Numbered from the stretch's first letter, positions 48,885 to 60,196 are shown. The stretch: DNA of 64,000 nucleotides from Campylobacter volucris (GCF_008011665.1 NZ_VOWJ01000016.1:23883-87882); one strand, 5' to 3'. Notes: generated from the letters alone by a model not told the origin. Numbers and translations are program-made.

Positions 48885-50120
48885 ATGTTAGATCTTAGAC
48901 TTTTACAAAATAATTTTGAAGAAATCTCACCAAAATTAAAAGCAAAAAAAGTAGATGAAAATACGCTAAAACAATTACAGCAATTATTTATCGAGCTAAA
49001 AAAAGAAAAAGCTATTTTAGAAGAACTCCAAGCCTTTCAAAATAAATTTAGCAAAGAACTAACTAGTGCTGCTGATAAAGAAAGTTTAAAAATTCAATTA
49101 AGTCAAAACAAAGAAAAAATCAATACTCAATCAAAAATAGTTGCTAATTTTGAAGAAAAACTTGAAGAAATTGCAATTGCTATTCCAAATATACCTGATG
49201 ATTGCGTTCCTATTGGTGAAGATGAAAATGAAAACATAGAATTAAAAAAAGTTCTAACTCCTCCTCAATTTGATTTTGAAATCAAAGAACATCATGATTT
49301 AGGAGAAAATTTAAATTGGCTTGATTTTGCAAGAGGGGTAAAAATTTCTCAAAGTCGCTTTTGTGTATTAAAAAATGAAGGAGCTTTGCTAAGTAGAGCT
49401 TTAGTAAATTATATGATTGATTTTAATAGAAGCAAGGGTTTTGATTTGGTGAATGTCCCATTTTTAGTTAATAGTGCTACTATGTATGGAACAGGACAGC
49501 TTCCAAAATTCAAAGATGACATGTATAAAATAGACAATGAGGATTTATATCTCATCTCAACTTCTGAAATTCCAGTAACCAATCTTTACTCAAATGAAAT
49601 TTTAACAAGCGAATCTTTACCTATAAAAATGACTTGCTATAGTGCTTGTTTTAGAAAAGAAGCAGGAAGTGCTGGGCGAGATACAAGAGGAATTATAAGA
49701 CAACATCAATTTGAAAAAGTAGAGCTTGTTAGCATAACAAAACCTGAGCAAAGCGATATAGTTTTTGAAGAAATGGTAGCTTGTGCTAGTGATTTATTAA
49801 GCTCTTTAGGACTTGCTCACAGACACTTAATGCTTTGTACAGGGGATTTAGGATTTTCTGCTGCAAAAACTATCGATTTAGAAGTTTGGCTACCTTCTCA
49901 AAATAAATACAGAGAAATTTCTTCAGTATCAAATTGTAAAGATTTTCAAGCAAGAAGAGCAAAAATTCGCTATAAAAATGAAAAAGGCAAAAACGAATTA
50001 GTTCATACTTTAAATGGCTCATCTTTAGCCGTAGGACGCACTTTGATAGCTATAATGGAAAACTATCAAGATAAAAATGGCAAAATAACAATACCTGATG
50101 TTTTAAGAAAATATTTTTAA
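48885..50120 (+). CDS. serS: seryl-tRNA synthetase
   Basis: Class II aminoacyl-tRNA synthetase, 411 residues. The N-terminal antiparallel coiled coil that binds the tRNA long arm spans about 25-100. The catalytic domain has motif 2 ([27 protein letters not shown]) shown in parts as [14 protein letters not shown] and [10 protein letters not shown], and motif 3 as [19 protein letters not shown]. It is preceded by AAGGAG. Confidence 0.96.
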   Translation: MLDLRLLQNNFEEISPKLKAKKVDENTLKQLQQLFIELKKEKAILEELQAFQNKFSKELTSAADKESLKIQLSQNKEKINTQSKIVANFEEKLEEIAIAIPNIPDDCVPIGEDENENIELKKVLTPPQFDFEIKEHHDLGENLNWLDFARGVKISQSRFCVLKNEGALLSRALVNYMIDFNRSKGFDLVNVPFLVNSATMYGTGQLPKFKDDMYKIDNEDLYLISTSEIPVTNLYSNEILTSESLPIKMTCYSACFRKEAGSAGRDTRGIIRQHQFEKVELVSITKPEQSDIVFEEMVACASDLLSSLGLAHRHLMLCTGDLGFSAAKTIDLEVWLPSQNKYREISSVSNCKDFQARRAKIRYKNEKGKNELVHTLNGSSLAVGRTLIAIMENYQDKNGKITIPDVLRKYF

Positions 50121-50129
50121 GAATAAAAA

Positions 50130-52517
50130 ATGGCAGAAGAAGTAACACTAAAAGAACAAGACAACCAAGAAAATACCAATAATCTTGAAGAAAATTTAGA
50201 ACCTGAAATTCCACCTGGAACTATTCCACCAGAATTAGAAGAAGAAAGTACTTTCCAAAGAGTAGAAGAAGAGTCTCAAGAGCCGCAAAAAGAAGAAAAT
50301 AAAAAACTTTTTGATAAAAAATTTCTCATCATAATAGGCGCTCTTGGAGGTCTTATTTTAATTTTAACTATAATTTTAATTTTACTAATATTTTTTAAAA
50401 AAGAACCACACAAAATTGCGACAAATGAAGCAATAAAAGAAAATAACGCTTCGGTAGAAATTACAAAAATTCAACAATCTGCACTTGATTTGATTATCCA
50501 AAAAGCAAATTTATTATATGAAAAAGGTGATGTTAAAGGCGCATTAGAGCTTTATGATAGTGTTAATATTTTTAATGAATCATTGTCAAGTTATAATCTT
50601 GGTGTAGCTCAGATGAAACAACAAGATTATAAAAGCGCGATAACAAATTTTAAACAATCTTTGGATTTAGAAAAACATAAAGTAGCGGCTGCTATAAATA
50701 TCGCTGTATGTTATTTTTATCTTAATGATAAAGAAAAATTTAAATACTATCTTGATTTAGCCAAAATTCATTTACCTCAAAATGCTGATTCTGTTTTATA
50801 TAATTATTATTTGGGTTTAATTGAATATTATCAAGGATTTTATCCAGAAGCCTTACAAATGTTTGCTCACTCCAATAATATTTCAAACTATAAAGATGAA
50901 GCACATTATCTTGGAGCTAAAATTTATTCTCTTTTACAAGCTGATAAAGACGCAATTAATTTTTTACTAAAACAAGAAAATTATGAAGCAAGCTTACCTC
51001 TTGGATTATTATATGCTAAGATAGGAGAATATGCCAAAGCAAAAGAATACTTAGCAAGAGCTACAAAAATTGATTCTCAAAAATCAAGAAGCTCTATGGC
51101 TTTAGCTTTAGTAGAACTTAAAACCGGACAATACAACAAAGGTGCACAAATTTTACAAAGCTTATTTGCTGCAGATAAAGACATAGCTACTAAATATTAT
51201 GGTATAAAAACTAGATTAAAGAAAAATTTATATAGCATTGATATAGCACAAAAAGATTTTGCTAAAGAATTAATTAATTCAAAACAACAAATTTACGATC
51301 TATTATTTTATTTTTCCCCGTATAGAATTTTTGATGTCAAACAAAGCATAGAGCTTATAACCAAAGCCGATCTAGAGAGTTTTGCACAAGCTTACAAATA
51401 CGAAAGCAAACTATTACTTGAAAGCAAAATGCTATCTGGGGTAAATATTGAGCTTTCGCGTGCAATCAATCTAGCTTTTAACTTACACTTAAGAGAAGCA
51501 AATCAAGAATTACAAAAAATCAATCAAAACTACAGCTCGCATGATGTAATCCACTATAATCTTGCTCTAACTTATGCACAATTACAAGATTACAATAAAG
51601 CAGCTAATCATTTTTCAACAGCCTATCATCTTAACCCTAAAAATCATTTAGCGGGTATTTTTGCTATATTTTGCATGGACTTGATTAAAAAAGATTATAC
51701 AAAACTCCAAAATGAAGTAGTAGAAAATTTACAAGCTGATACAAATTTAAATATCAATAATATCTATAAATATCTACTTTATATTCCAAATAAAGATTAT
51801 ACAGCAATGCTCCCTTATCTTGATGATTTTAATCTTGATAAAAAAAGTCCTTTAGAATTGATGTTTGCGATTATTGCTGCTAATGGAAATAATTTACTTG
51901 AAGTAAGAAACGAAGCCGTAATAGCCTTAAAAAAGCTACTTAACAAAGATATTATTAGTAATATTTTGTATTTTAATGCTAAAAATATGAATTTAGATAT
52001 CAAAGCTTATGCTAAACAGGCTCAAATTTATTTTCAAAACACAAAACTTGATTACAATTCTTTATTTGGTGGAGCAGGTATTGTTAAAGATAGTTTTGTA
52101 AGTTTAATGCAAATTACAGGCTTAATCAATCATGTAAGAAACGACATCAAGAAAAAATTAGCAACTAGTGATAAAAACTCAATAGGATTGATTTTTGCTC
52201 TGGCATATATTGATATTTTTGCACAAGAATACCAAGAAGCATATACACTTTATAATATGCTCATAGATGATTATAAAATAAAAGATGCTCAAACTCTATT
52301 TTTAGCGGCAGTCTCGGCGATTGGTTCAAATAACCCAAATTCAGCTATAGCTCTTCTAGAACTTGCAAGATTAGAAAATGAAGAAACCTTAGAAGCACGC
52401 CTTGCTCTGGGTTTGCTATATCATGAAGTTCAAAATTTAGAACCAGCTATATTTCAATATGAAAAAGTAGGAGATGGTTTTGAGAGTAAATTTTTTACTT
52501 TTGATATAAAAAATTAA
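50130..52517 (+). CDS. TPR-repeat membrane-anchored protein
   Basis: A 795-residue protein with an acidic, Glu-rich cytoplasmic N-terminus (about 1-60), one transmembrane helix (about 66-88, FLIIIGALGGLILILTIILI) and a long, presumably periplasmic, helical part with many tetratricopeptide repeats: GDVKGALELYDSVN, SYNLGVAQMKQQDYKSAITNF, LGLIEYYQGFYPEALQMF, IHYNLALTYAQLQDYNKAANHF. The topology is inferred from charge. TPR arrays act as protein-binding scaffolds; the partner is unknown. It follows serS by nine bases, an order I recall from C. jejuni, and ends at a hairpin. Confidence 0.88.
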   Translation: MAEEVTLKEQDNQENTNNLEENLEPEIPPGTIPPELEEESTFQRVEEESQEPQKEENKKLFDKKFLIIIGALGGLILILTIILILLIFFKKEPHKIATNEAIKENNASVEITKIQQSALDLIIQKANLLYEKGDVKGALELYDSVNIFNESLSSYNLGVAQMKQQDYKSAITNFKQSLDLEKHKVAAAINIAVCYFYLNDKEKFKYYLDLAKIHLPQNADSVLYNYYLGLIEYYQGFYPEALQMFAHSNNISNYKDEAHYLGAKIYSLLQADKDAINFLLKQENYEASLPLGLLYAKIGEYAKAKEYLARATKIDSQKSRSSMALALVELKTGQYNKGAQILQSLFAADKDIATKYYGIKTRLKKNLYSIDIAQKDFAKELINSKQQIYDLLFYFSPYRIFDVKQSIELITKADLESFAQAYKYESKLLLESKMLSGVNIELSRAINLAFNLHLREANQELQKINQNYSSHDVIHYNLALTYAQLQDYNKAANHFSTAYHLNPKNHLAGIFAIFCMDLIKKDYTKLQNEVVENLQADTNLNINNIYKYLLYIPNKDYTAMLPYLDDFNLDKKSPLELMFAIIAANGNNLLEVRNEAVIALKKLLNKDIISNILYFNAKNMNLDIKAYAKQAQIYFQNTKLDYNSLFGGAGIVKDSFVSLMQITGLINHVRNDIKKKLATSDKNSIGLIFALAYIDIFAQEYQEAYTLYNMLIDDYKIKDAQTLFLAAVSAIGSNNPNSAIALLELARLENEETLEARLALGLLYHEVQNLEPAIFQYEKVGDGFESKFFTFDIKN

Positions 52518-52545
52518 TATTTTCTATAAAAATATAGAAAATATT
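52516..52545 (-). terminator. terminator hairpin downstream of tRNA-Asn, also at the end of the TPR gene
   Basis: A perfect 13-bp inverted repeat (AATATTTTCTATA / TATAGAAAATATT) with a four-A loop. Read on the reverse strand it is followed by AATTTTTTATA, so it fits as the terminator of the tRNA transcript. On the plus strand no T-run follows, but it overlaps the TPR gene stop and may act there too. Confidence 0.7.
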
Positions 52546-52601
52546 AAAACTAAATTATAATTAGACTAACAATAAAAAAATAATTGATTGAAAAATGTAA
52601 G

Positions 52602-52676
52602 TGGCTCCGGATGTAGGATTCGAACCTACGACCAATCGGTTAACAGCCGACTACTCTACCGCTGAGCTAATCCGGA
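52602..52676 (-). tRNA. tRNA-Asn (anticodon GTT)
   Basis: The reverse strand folds as a full tRNA: acceptor TCCGGAT / ATCCGGA, D-arm with GCTCAGCGGTAGAGT, anticodon stem CGGCT around the loop holding GTT, T-arm with GGTTCGAATCC, and discriminator G with an encoded CCA. The length is 75 bases with CCA. No other tRNA is adjacent. Confidence 0.97.
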
Positions 52677-52699
52677 ACATTTTGTAAAAAAGAAATGGT

Positions 52700-52728
52700 A
52701 TTATATATAAAAAAAATATATTTGTCAA
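52700..52728 (-). promoter_or_regulatory. consensus sigma-70 promoter of tRNA-Asn
   Basis: On the reverse strand TTGACA (52728-52723) is separated by exactly 17 bases from TATAAT (52705-52700). The -10 lies about 24 bases before the tRNA 5' end. The -35 overlaps the stop region of the radical SAM gene. Confidence 0.85.
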
Positions 52729-53642
52729 GTATTTTGTAAAGTTTTGTAAAATTTCACACCTGATAAATTTTTAATCATAATCTTTTTTTCTTTAAGCAAT
52801 TTAGCAAGATTGTCTTTACTAAGCTGGCTAAAATTATTTTCTATATCAAATTCACTTTGAGCTCTTAATTGTAACATTTTCAAAAGATCTTTTTCGCTAA
52901 AATCATTTTTAATACCATCGCAATTATGTTTAGCTAAAACCACTGGTATGCTAGTAATATATAAACTAAGCTCTTGCAGTTTTTTAAAATCAATTGCTTT
53001 GACCGGATATGCAGGAGGTCTATCTATAGTGCTAAAATCAACTCTAAGTGGATTAATATTAGCAAAAGCTTGATTTAGAGCAAGCATTTCGTCTTTTGTA
53101 TCATTGATTCCTTTTACTATTAGAGTTTCCATGATCAAATCACCTTTAAAATCTTTACTAAAAGCTATCATTTTTTCAATTAAATCATAAATTTTTATTT
53201 GCTTTAAAGCTTTATCAATTCTATAAAATGTTTTTTCTATAGCACTATCAAGGCTAAATTTAACCACATCTATACCAAGTAAAGCTTTATATGCTTTTGC
53301 ATTTAAAACTGCACTTCCATTGCTTAATATCAAAAGTTTTTTATTATTTTTAATTTGGTTAAGTTTTATTACAAGCTCATCTAAAAAAGGATATAAACTT
53401 GGCTCTCCATTAGCGGTTAAAGTGATAAAATCAATATTTTTATAGCGTATCAAAGCTTGACTGAGTTCTTTTATAATATCTTCAACACTAGGATAAATCA
53501 AAGATTTCTCTTGGGGTTTGGCAGCTTTTAACTCACAATATACACAATCAAAATTGCATTGTTTTTGATCAGGACTTAAATCAACTCCTAAAGATATTCC
53601 AAATCTTCTTGAGTTGATAGGACCAAAAACAATCTTACTCAA
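52725..53642 (-). CDS. radical SAM protein
   Basis: A 305-residue cytosolic protein with the radical SAM iron-sulfur motif C29-x3-C33-x2-C36 ([12 protein letters not shown]). [19 protein letters not shown] and LLILSNGSA follow, as in MoaA-like and YfkAB-like members, then [10 protein letters not shown]. The C-terminal domain of about 60 residues ([13 protein letters not shown]) resembles a helix-turn-helix. The substrate is unknown. It overlaps hemE by ATGA; I recall this pair from C. jejuni. Confidence 0.9.
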   Translation of the reverse strand: MSKIVFGPINSRRFGISLGVDLSPDQKQCNFDCVYCELKAAKPQEKSLIYPSVEDIIKELSQALIRYKNIDFITLTANGEPSLYPFLDELVIKLNQIKNNKKLLILSNGSAVLNAKAYKALLGIDVVKFSLDSAIEKTFYRIDKALKQIKIYDLIEKMIAFSKDFKGDLIMETLIVKGINDTKDEMLALNQAFANINPLRVDFSTIDRPPAYPVKAIDFKKLQELSLYITSIPVVLAKHNCDGIKNDFSEKDLLKMLQLRAQSEFDIENNFSQLSKDNLAKLLKEKKIMIKNLSGVKFYKTLQNT

Positions 53643-54661
53643 ATTCTTGAGCTCTCTTGTACTAATTTAATAAAATATTTTGCATTCTCAACAGGAATAT
53701 CAGGTAAAATTCCATGACCAAGATTAAAAATATGCGGTGCATTTTGCATTATATTTAAGATATTTTCAACACCTATTTTAATAGCTTTTTGATCATACAA
53801 TCTACATGGTTCCATATTACCTTGTAAAGTATATTTATGAGATAATTTTTCTTTTGCTAAATTTAAAGGTGTGCTCCAATCAACACCAAAAACATCAAAA
53901 TTTCCATCAATTTTATCTAAAAATCCACTTATACCTTTAGGAAAGATTATCACAGGAATATGCGGGTATTTTGTTTTGATATAATCAGAAATTTCTAGCA
54001 TATATTTAAAAGAAAATTCAAAAAAAACATTTTGCTCCAAAACATTCGCCCAGCTATCAAAAATTTGAACAGCATTAGCCCCTGCTTTGATTTGTTCTTC
54101 TAAATATAATTTTAATGCTTGGGTTAGTTTTGATAAAATTTTATGCAAAAATTCAGGATTTTGATAAAGGATTTTTTTACTTTTTGCATAATTTTTACTG
54201 CTTCCACCTTCTATCATATATGTAGCTATAGTCCAAGGACTTCCGCAAAATCCTATCAAAGCTTTATCTTGTGGTAATTTTTCTCTAGTTAATTTTAAAG
54301 CATCATAGACATAAGAAAGATTTTTAATGCTTTTATTTACATCCAAAATGTTCAAATCCTCTTCATTTTTAATAGGATTTGCAAAAATGGGACCTTCACC
54401 TTTTTCGAATTTAAGTTCCATTCCCATTTCCAAAGGAACTACTAAAATATCTGAAAAAATAATAGCTGCATCAACACCCAAAATATCAACAGGTTGCAAA
54501 CTCACTTCACTTGCTTTTTTATAATCTTTGCACAAAGATAAAAAATCTCCAGCTTGAGTTCGTACTTTCATATACTCTGGCAAATATCTTCCCGCTTGTC
54601 GCATCATCCACACAGGGGTATAAGGAGTAGTTTTTTTAAAACATGCATCAATAAAAATCAT
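53639..54661 (-). CDS. hemE: HemE, uroporphyrinogen decarboxylase
   Basis: Decarboxylates uroporphyrinogen III to coproporphyrinogen III; 340 residues. Signatures are [19 protein letters not shown] near the N-terminus (catalytic Arg residues), [27 protein letters not shown] and [15 protein letters not shown] near the end. AAAAGG precedes the ATG. It lies 15 bases after the small membrane-protein gene and is coupled to the radical SAM gene. Confidence 0.96.
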   Translation of the reverse strand: MIFIDACFKKTTPYTPVWMMRQAGRYLPEYMKVRTQAGDFLSLCKDYKKASEVSLQPVDILGVDAAIIFSDILVVPLEMGMELKFEKGEGPIFANPIKNEEDLNILDVNKSIKNLSYVYDALKLTREKLPQDKALIGFCGSPWTIATYMIEGGSSKNYAKSKKILYQNPEFLHKILSKLTQALKLYLEEQIKAGANAVQIFDSWANVLEQNVFFEFSFKYMLEISDYIKTKYPHIPVIIFPKGISGFLDKIDGNFDVFGVDWSTPLNLAKEKLSHKYTLQGNMEPCRLYDQKAIKIGVENILNIMQNAPHIFNLGHGILPDIPVENAKYFIKLVQESSRI

Positions 54662-54676
54662 AAAAAACCTTTTAAA

Positions 54677-55183
54677 TTAATGATCACTTTTATGTAGAAA
54701 ATACAAACCTATACAAAGTGCTAAAATCGAACCTGCAAGATAAGTCATATCTAAAACTGTATTAAATTGCATTTGCAAAATTCTTTGAAAGAAATTTACA
54801 ATCAAAACCATAATAATAACTTTGGCAAGCTTATCTTTTAGCTGATCCAAACTATGCACTTCTAGAACTTTTGATTGTTTGATTTTTTTAAAATCTTCTA
54901 TTTCACTAATAAATAATTCATAAATTCCAAAAGAAAATATAAATAAAACTAAAGCCATTAAATACAAATCCACAGCTCCAATAATCAACCCCACAACTTC
55001 TTCATGTAAATCAACGCTGAAATTTGCAAGAGTAAAATATTCAAATACATGTATTAAAACTTTAATCACATCATAGCTAGCTATAAAAAACAAAACAAAA
55101 GCTCCAATGAGTCCAAAAATTACAGGTAAAATTGTAACCCAACGGCTCTTAACTAATAAAATTTCAAAAAATTTTTCAAACAT
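54677..55183 (-). CDS. UPF0114 (YqhA-like) membrane protein
   Basis: A 168-residue protein with four transmembrane helices (about 13-40, 58-90, 110-133, 145-163). The opening FEKFFEILLVKSRWVTILPV and the charged ELFISEIEDFKK segment fit the UPF0114 family, of unknown function. I chose the ATG at 55183, with AAGGA upstream, over one ten codons earlier inside asd. Confidence 0.82.
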   Translation of the reverse strand: MFEKFFEILLVKSRWVTILPVIFGLIGAFVLFFIASYDVIKVLIHVFEYFTLANFSVDLHEEVVGLIIGAVDLYLMALVLFIFSFGIYELFISEIEDFKKIKQSKVLEVHSLDQLKDKLAKVIIMVLIVNFFQRILQMQFNTVLDMTYLAGSILALCIGLYFLHKSDH

Positions 55184-55194
55184 TTTTTTCCTTT

Positions 55195-56211
55195 TTAGAC
55201 CATCTCTAGCCATTTTTGAGCAATACGCACAGCATTAGTTGCAGCTCCAACACGAATTTGATCGGCTACACACCATAAATGTATGATATTTTTATGATTA
55301 ATATCTTGTCTTATCCTACCAACATAAGTTTCATTTGTATCACTTGCAAAAAGAGGCATAGGGTATTTTTTATTTTCAATATCATCTACCATTACAACGC
55401 TTGGAGCTTTAGATAAAATTTCTCTTACTTTAGTAAGATCAACATCTTTTTCAAAATGTATAGTAATAGATTCGCTATGACTTCTAAGCACTGGAACTCT
55501 AACACAAGTTGCCGAAATTTCTATTTTTTTGTGCAAAATCTTTTGGGTTTCATTAATCATTTTTAATTCTTCTTTGGTATAACCATTTTCACAAAATTGA
55601 TCAATTTGAGGGATTAAATTTAGTGCTAAAGTATATGGAAAAGTTTTTGCTTCAAATTCGTCCAATTTAAAAGCAAAAAAACTTTGTAAACCTTGAACTA
55701 GCTCTTCCATTCCTTCTTTCCCAGCTCCACTTGCAGCCTGATATGTGCTAACATCTACTCTTTTTAAATTAAAAACATCATCGAGGGGTTTTAAAATATG
55801 AACCATTTGTATGGTGGAGCAATTTGGATTGGCAATGATTCCTGTTTTCTCCCAATCTTTAATATCTTCACTATTGCACTCAGGAACAACCAAAGGAACA
55901 TCTTCATTCATTCTAAAATGACTTGTATTATCAATCACAACTGCACCACATTCTACTGCATATTTAGCATATTGCTCGCTAATACTACCACCTGCGCTAA
56001 AAAATGCAATATCTACAGGATTTTCTTGAAAAACCGTCTCGGTAAGCTCTTGAACTTTGTAAGTTTTACCCCTAAATTCCACACTAGATCCTACACTTTT
56101 GGCACTAGCCAAAGGCAAAATATTCTCAACTGGAAAATTTAATTCATCTAAAACATTTAAAAGTTCTTCGCCAACTGCTCCTGTTGCTCCAATTATAGCT
56201 ATTTTTTTCAT
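55195..56211 (-). CDS. asd: Asd, aspartate-semialdehyde dehydrogenase
   Basis: Makes aspartate semialdehyde for lysine, threonine, methionine and diaminopimelate synthesis. The 338 residues start with the NADP-binding KKIAIIGATGAVGEELL, and the catalytic C131 is in NPNCSTIQM. The conserved TYQAASGAGKEGMEEL region and the active-site basic residues in RVPVLRSHSESI are present. It sits 11 bases after flgR in the secA-flgR-asd series. Confidence 0.96.
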   Translation of the reverse strand: MKKIAIIGATGAVGEELLNVLDELNFPVENILPLASAKSVGSSVEFRGKTYKVQELTETVFQENPVDIAFFSAGGSISEQYAKYAVECGAVVIDNTSHFRMNEDVPLVVPECNSEDIKDWEKTGIIANPNCSTIQMVHILKPLDDVFNLKRVDVSTYQAASGAGKEGMEELVQGLQSFFAFKLDEFEAKTFPYTLALNLIPQIDQFCENGYTKEELKMINETQKILHKKIEISATCVRVPVLRSHSESITIHFEKDVDLTKVREILSKAPSVVMVDDIENKKYPMPLFASDTNETYVGRIRQDINHKNIIHLWCVADQIRVGAATNAVRIAQKWLEMV

Positions 56212-56222
56212 CCGACTTTCCT

Positions 56223-57512
56223 TTAGTTAATATTATATTTTTTCATTTTTTCACAAAAAATTTGCTCACTCATGCCTATTAGTTTAGCTGCTTGAGTAAT
56301 ATCACTTGAATTTTTTAATGCTTCTAAGATTAATTCTTTTTCTAAATTTTTTATATCTTTACTTTTTCTACTTTCTAAAAATAAATCTTGCTCGCTAATT
56401 TCATCGCTTTCGCTCAAAATACAAGCTCTCTGTATAATAGAAATAAGCTCTCTAATATTACCTGGAAAATCATAAGATAATAAAGCATCTTGAGCTTGCC
56501 TACTTAATCTTTTTTCTGTAAATTCATATTCTTTGCAAGTATCTAGTAATACTTTTTGTGCAATTTGTAAAATTTCATCTTGTCTTTGTCTAAGTGGTGG
56601 AATATTAATAGGAATAGTGTTTAATCTATAATACAAATCTTGTCTAAATTCATTATTTTCAATCTTTTTTTCTATATTTGCATTTGTTGCACTGACTATT
56701 CTAACATCTATCTTAACGCTCTTAGTTCCACCTAATCTAGTGATTTCTTTTTCTTGCAATGCTCTTAACAATTTTGCTTGTATCTCATAAGGCATCTCAC
56801 CAATCTCATCCAAAAATAAAGTCCCTTCATTGGCTAACTCAAAAAGTCCTATTTTGGTAGCATTAGCATCTGTAAAAGCACCTTTTTCAAAACCAAACAA
56901 CTCGCTTTCAATTAAGTTAGCAGGAATAGCTGCCATATTAATAGCTATAAATGACTTGGAAGCTCTTTTTGAATTTTTATGTATATAATTAGCAAAAACT
57001 TCCTTTCCTACGCCACTTTCTCCGAACAATAAAACACTAGCATCAGTTTTGGCTGCTTTACTTGCCAAATTTAAGCAATGCTCTAAAGCTTGAGATTTTC
57101 CAAAAAAATCTTCTTTAGCTTCTTGTTTTTCAGTTTTTTTTGTGCTTTTTTTAGAAGTTTTTTCTTGTATAATTTTAGCTCTTTTAATAGCAGTAACTAA
57201 AGTATTAATATCAAAAGGCTTAACCAAAAAATCTTTAACGCCTAGTCTTACTGCTTCTATAGCACGATTTAAAGTTGCATTTCCTGTAATGATAATGAAA
57301 TCATATTTATTCTCACAAGCTTGAACAAATTCTATTCCATCAATCCCTGGCATATTAATATCTGTAATAATTAAATCAACATCATTGTTTAATTTTTTTA
57401 AAGCTTCTGTGGCTGATTTATAAGATTTTATTTTAAATTCTTCATACTCGCTCAATGCTATTTCAAGCGATTTTCTCATATTAATATCATCTTCAACTAT
57501 TACCAAATTCAT
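56223..57512 (-). CDS. flgR: FlgR, NtrC-type sigma-54 response regulator of flagellar genes
   Basis: A 429-residue regulator. The receiver domain has D51 in IITDINMPG and K98 in LVKPF; a Lys-rich linker (about 115-135) is encoded by A-tracts. The sigma-54 AAA+ domain has Walker A GESGVGKE (164-171), the GAFTDA loop and LFLDEIGEMP. The end (ITQAAKLIGMSEQIFCEKMKKY) is a Fis-like helix-turn-helix remnant. In C. jejuni, FlgR with its kinase FlgS activates rpoN-dependent rod and hook genes and is known to phase-vary at homopolymeric tracts. Confidence 0.92.
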   Translation of the reverse strand: MNLVIVEDDINMRKSLEIALSEYEEFKIKSYKSATEALKKLNNDVDLIITDINMPGIDGIEFVQACENKYDFIIITGNATLNRAIEAVRLGVKDFLVKPFDINTLVTAIKRAKIIQEKTSKKSTKKTEKQEAKEDFFGKSQALEHCLNLASKAAKTDASVLLFGESGVGKEVFANYIHKNSKRASKSFIAINMAAIPANLIESELFGFEKGAFTDANATKIGLFELANEGTLFLDEIGEMPYEIQAKLLRALQEKEITRLGGTKSVKIDVRIVSATNANIEKKIENNEFRQDLYYRLNTIPINIPPLRQRQDEILQIAQKVLLDTCKEYEFTEKRLSRQAQDALLSYDFPGNIRELISIIQRACILSESDEISEQDLFLESRKSKDIKNLEKELILEALKNSSDITQAAKLIGMSEQIFCEKMKKYNIN

Positions 57513-57521
57513 CCATAAACC

Positions 57522-60113
57522 TTATGCTAAAATGCCTTTTTTTGGCCCACTTTTGCCATGACAATCTTTATATTTTTTCCCACTTTTACAAGGACATAGG
57601 GAATTTCTTGGAACTTTCTTAATTTCTATATTTCCATCTTCATCTACACCACTTTCTGTAGTACTAGCAATAATTTTTTCATTTTGCTCATGCGATTTTT
57701 CTTCAAAATTTTTAGCTTCTTGTTGTGTAAATACTACATTAAATAGCAATTTTAAGCTATCAAATTTTATGCGTTCTACAAGCTCCATAAAAAGATTATA
57801 ACTTTCTTTTTTATATTCAACTAATGGATCTTTTTGGTTATAACTTCTCAAACCTATACCTGTTTTTAAAATATCCATTTGATATAAATGTTCTCTCCAA
57901 AGATTGTCTAAAATTTGAAGATACAAAATTCTCTCAATTTTTCTAGCCTCTTTTTCAACGATAATACTCATTTTTTCTTTATAAGCATTTTCTAAAATTT
58001 CACTAAGCTTATTTTCGGCTTCAATTTCATTTAAATCTTTAAAATCTTCTTCTTTTAATTCTATATTACACTCATAATTTATCTTTTGTTTTAAGGCATC
58101 AAAATGCTTTGCATTTTCTTCAATCCCTGAATTGATATAAATTTGACTTACTATGTGATTACTATACTCGCTAATATTTTTTAAAATTTTCTCTTGAAGA
58201 TTATAATTTTCATCTAATAATTCATTCCTATAATTATAAATTGTTTTTCTTTGTTCATTGGCTACATCATCATACTCAAGCAAATGTTTTCTACTTTCAA
58301 AATGCAAACTTTCAACCTTTTTTTGAGCATTTTCTACAGCCTTGGTTACGATACGACTTTCTATATGCTCACCTTCTTCTATACCTAATCTATCCATAAT
58401 ATGCTTAATACGATCGCCACCAAAAATCCTTAAAAGATTATCTTCAAGGCTTAAATAAAATCTACTCACTCCAGGATCACCTTGTCTTCCTGCACGACCA
58501 CGAAGTTGATTATCTATTCTTCTACTTTCATGGCGTTCTGTTCCTATTATATAAAGCCCACCCAATGCTCTTACTTCATCATCTATTTTGATATCTACAC
58601 CACGACCTGCCATATTAGTAGCAATAGTAACCGCACCTTTTTTGCCAGCATCTTGGATAATCAAAGCTTCTTGTTCGTGATTTTTAGCATTAAGTACATG
58701 ATGAGGAATGCGTTCTTTTACAAGCATACTATGAAAAACTTCACTTCGTTCTATACTTGCAGTTCCAACTAAGACAGGCTGACCTTTAGCATTAGCTTTT
58801 TTGATTTCTTCAATCACTGCTTTAAATTTTTCATTTTGTGTTTTATAAATTAAATCATCTTTATCTATCCTTGCAACAGGTATATTTGTAGGAATAGATA
58901 CGACATCTAAATTATAAATTTGTGAAAATTCTGTAGCTTCAGTTTGTGCAGTTCCTGTCATACCAGCTATTTTTTTATACATTCTAAAATAATTTTGAAA
59001 AGTAATATCTGCTAAGGTTTGACTTTCTTCTTGAATTTTTACCCCTTCTTTTGCTTCAAGTGCTTGATGCAAACCATCACTAAAGCGTCTTCCTTCACTC
59101 AAACGACCCGTAAATTCATCCACTATAATAACTTCTTTTTCTCTTACAACATAATGCACATCTTTTTCAAAGAGATTATGCGCTTTTAAAGCCTGATCTA
59201 GTTGATGAGCCAAAATAGCATTATCAAGACTATATAAATTTTCTACACCAAATAGCTTTTCAGCTTTTGAAATTCCAGCTTCTGTTAGCATTATAGTTCT
59301 ATTTTTTTCATCAACCACAAAATCTCCACTTGGTAGTTCTTGAGGAGTAGCTGCTGCTTGACCTTTTTGCATTTTTTTAGCTACATCATTTGCCTTAATA
59401 TAACCATCTAAAGTTCTATTAGTAGGGCCGCTTATGATAAGCGGAGTTCTTGCTTCATCAATTAAAATACTATCTACTTCATCAACGATTACAAAATTAT
59501 GTTCTCTTTGAACCTTTTCTAAATTAGAAAATTTCATATTATCACGCAAATAATCAAAACCAAATTCATTATTTGTGCCATAAGTTATATCACACTCATA
59601 AGCTTTTTTATGAGCTTCATCGCTATTTTGCTCAGAAAGAATTACACCTACACTAAAACCCAAAAAGTTATATATGGCACTCATCTGTTCTGCATCTCTT
59701 TTTGCTAAATAATCATTAACAGTAACTACATGTACACCTTTTTTACTCATAGCATTTAAAACAACAGGTAAAGTTGCTACTAAAGTTTTACCCTCACCTG
59801 TTTTCATTTCAGCTATTTTACCCTCGTGCAATACCATACCGCCTATAAGTTGCACATCAAAATGACGCATATTTAAAGTTCTTTTGCTTACTTCTCTTAC
59901 AATTGCAAATATATCATTTAAAATTTGATCTAGAGTAGTTTGTCCATTTTGAATTTGAAATTGAAAACTTTCAAAAGCTTTTTTCAAATCCTCATCATTT
60001 AATTTTTGATATTTTGTCTCTAAAGCATTGATTTGAGCTACTCTTTTTAAATATTTTTTTATTTCTCTATCGTTTTTAGTTCCAAATACTGCTTTAAATA
60101 TATTAGAAAACAT
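57522..60113 (-). CDS. secA: SecA preprotein translocase ATPase
   Basis: The motor of Sec export. The 863 residues have Walker A MKTGEGKT (103-110), [18 protein letters not shown] as DEVD box, GTASIERSE and [11 protein letters not shown] in the second motor domain, and a C-terminal zinc site [14 protein letters not shown]. The ATG at 60113 starts [15 protein letters not shown], preceded by AAAAGGGC; the open frame continues ten codons upstream. It heads the operon running to the radical SAM gene. Confidence 0.97.
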   Translation of the reverse strand: MFSNIFKAVFGTKNDREIKKYLKRVAQINALETKYQKLNDEDLKKAFESFQFQIQNGQTTLDQILNDIFAIVREVSKRTLNMRHFDVQLIGGMVLHEGKIAEMKTGEGKTLVATLPVVLNAMSKKGVHVVTVNDYLAKRDAEQMSAIYNFLGFSVGVILSEQNSDEAHKKAYECDITYGTNNEFGFDYLRDNMKFSNLEKVQREHNFVIVDEVDSILIDEARTPLIISGPTNRTLDGYIKANDVAKKMQKGQAAATPQELPSGDFVVDEKNRTIMLTEAGISKAEKLFGVENLYSLDNAILAHQLDQALKAHNLFEKDVHYVVREKEVIIVDEFTGRLSEGRRFSDGLHQALEAKEGVKIQEESQTLADITFQNYFRMYKKIAGMTGTAQTEATEFSQIYNLDVVSIPTNIPVARIDKDDLIYKTQNEKFKAVIEEIKKANAKGQPVLVGTASIERSEVFHSMLVKERIPHHVLNAKNHEQEALIIQDAGKKGAVTIATNMAGRGVDIKIDDEVRALGGLYIIGTERHESRRIDNQLRGRAGRQGDPGVSRFYLSLEDNLLRIFGGDRIKHIMDRLGIEEGEHIESRIVTKAVENAQKKVESLHFESRKHLLEYDDVANEQRKTIYNYRNELLDENYNLQEKILKNISEYSNHIVSQIYINSGIEENAKHFDALKQKINYECNIELKEEDFKDLNEIEAENKLSEILENAYKEKMSIIVEKEARKIERILYLQILDNLWREHLYQMDILKTGIGLRSYNQKDPLVEYKKESYNLFMELVERIKFDSLKLLFNVVFTQQEAKNFEEKSHEQNEKIIASTTESGVDEDGNIEIKKVPRNSLCPCKSGKKYKDCHGKSGPKKGILA

Positions 60114-60141
60114 TTTTTGCCCTTTTGTAAGAATAAAAAAC

Positions 60142-60147
60142 ATTATA
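60142..60147 (-). promoter_or_regulatory. probable -10 element of secA operon
   Basis: Reverse strand TATAAT in the context AAGATATAATG, 28 bases before the secA ATG. The divergent interval to lolA (60114-60229) holds this and the lolA element. Confidence 0.5.
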
Positions 60148-60196
60148 TCTTATTTTAATTAGAACTATATAAAAGTCTTTATTTATGCAAATTTTA

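Noticed and set aside
58482..58772. 96-codon plus-strand frame within secA
   Set aside because: Antisense to a well-conserved part of SecA; Cys/Tyr/Ser-rich composition typical of shadow frames.
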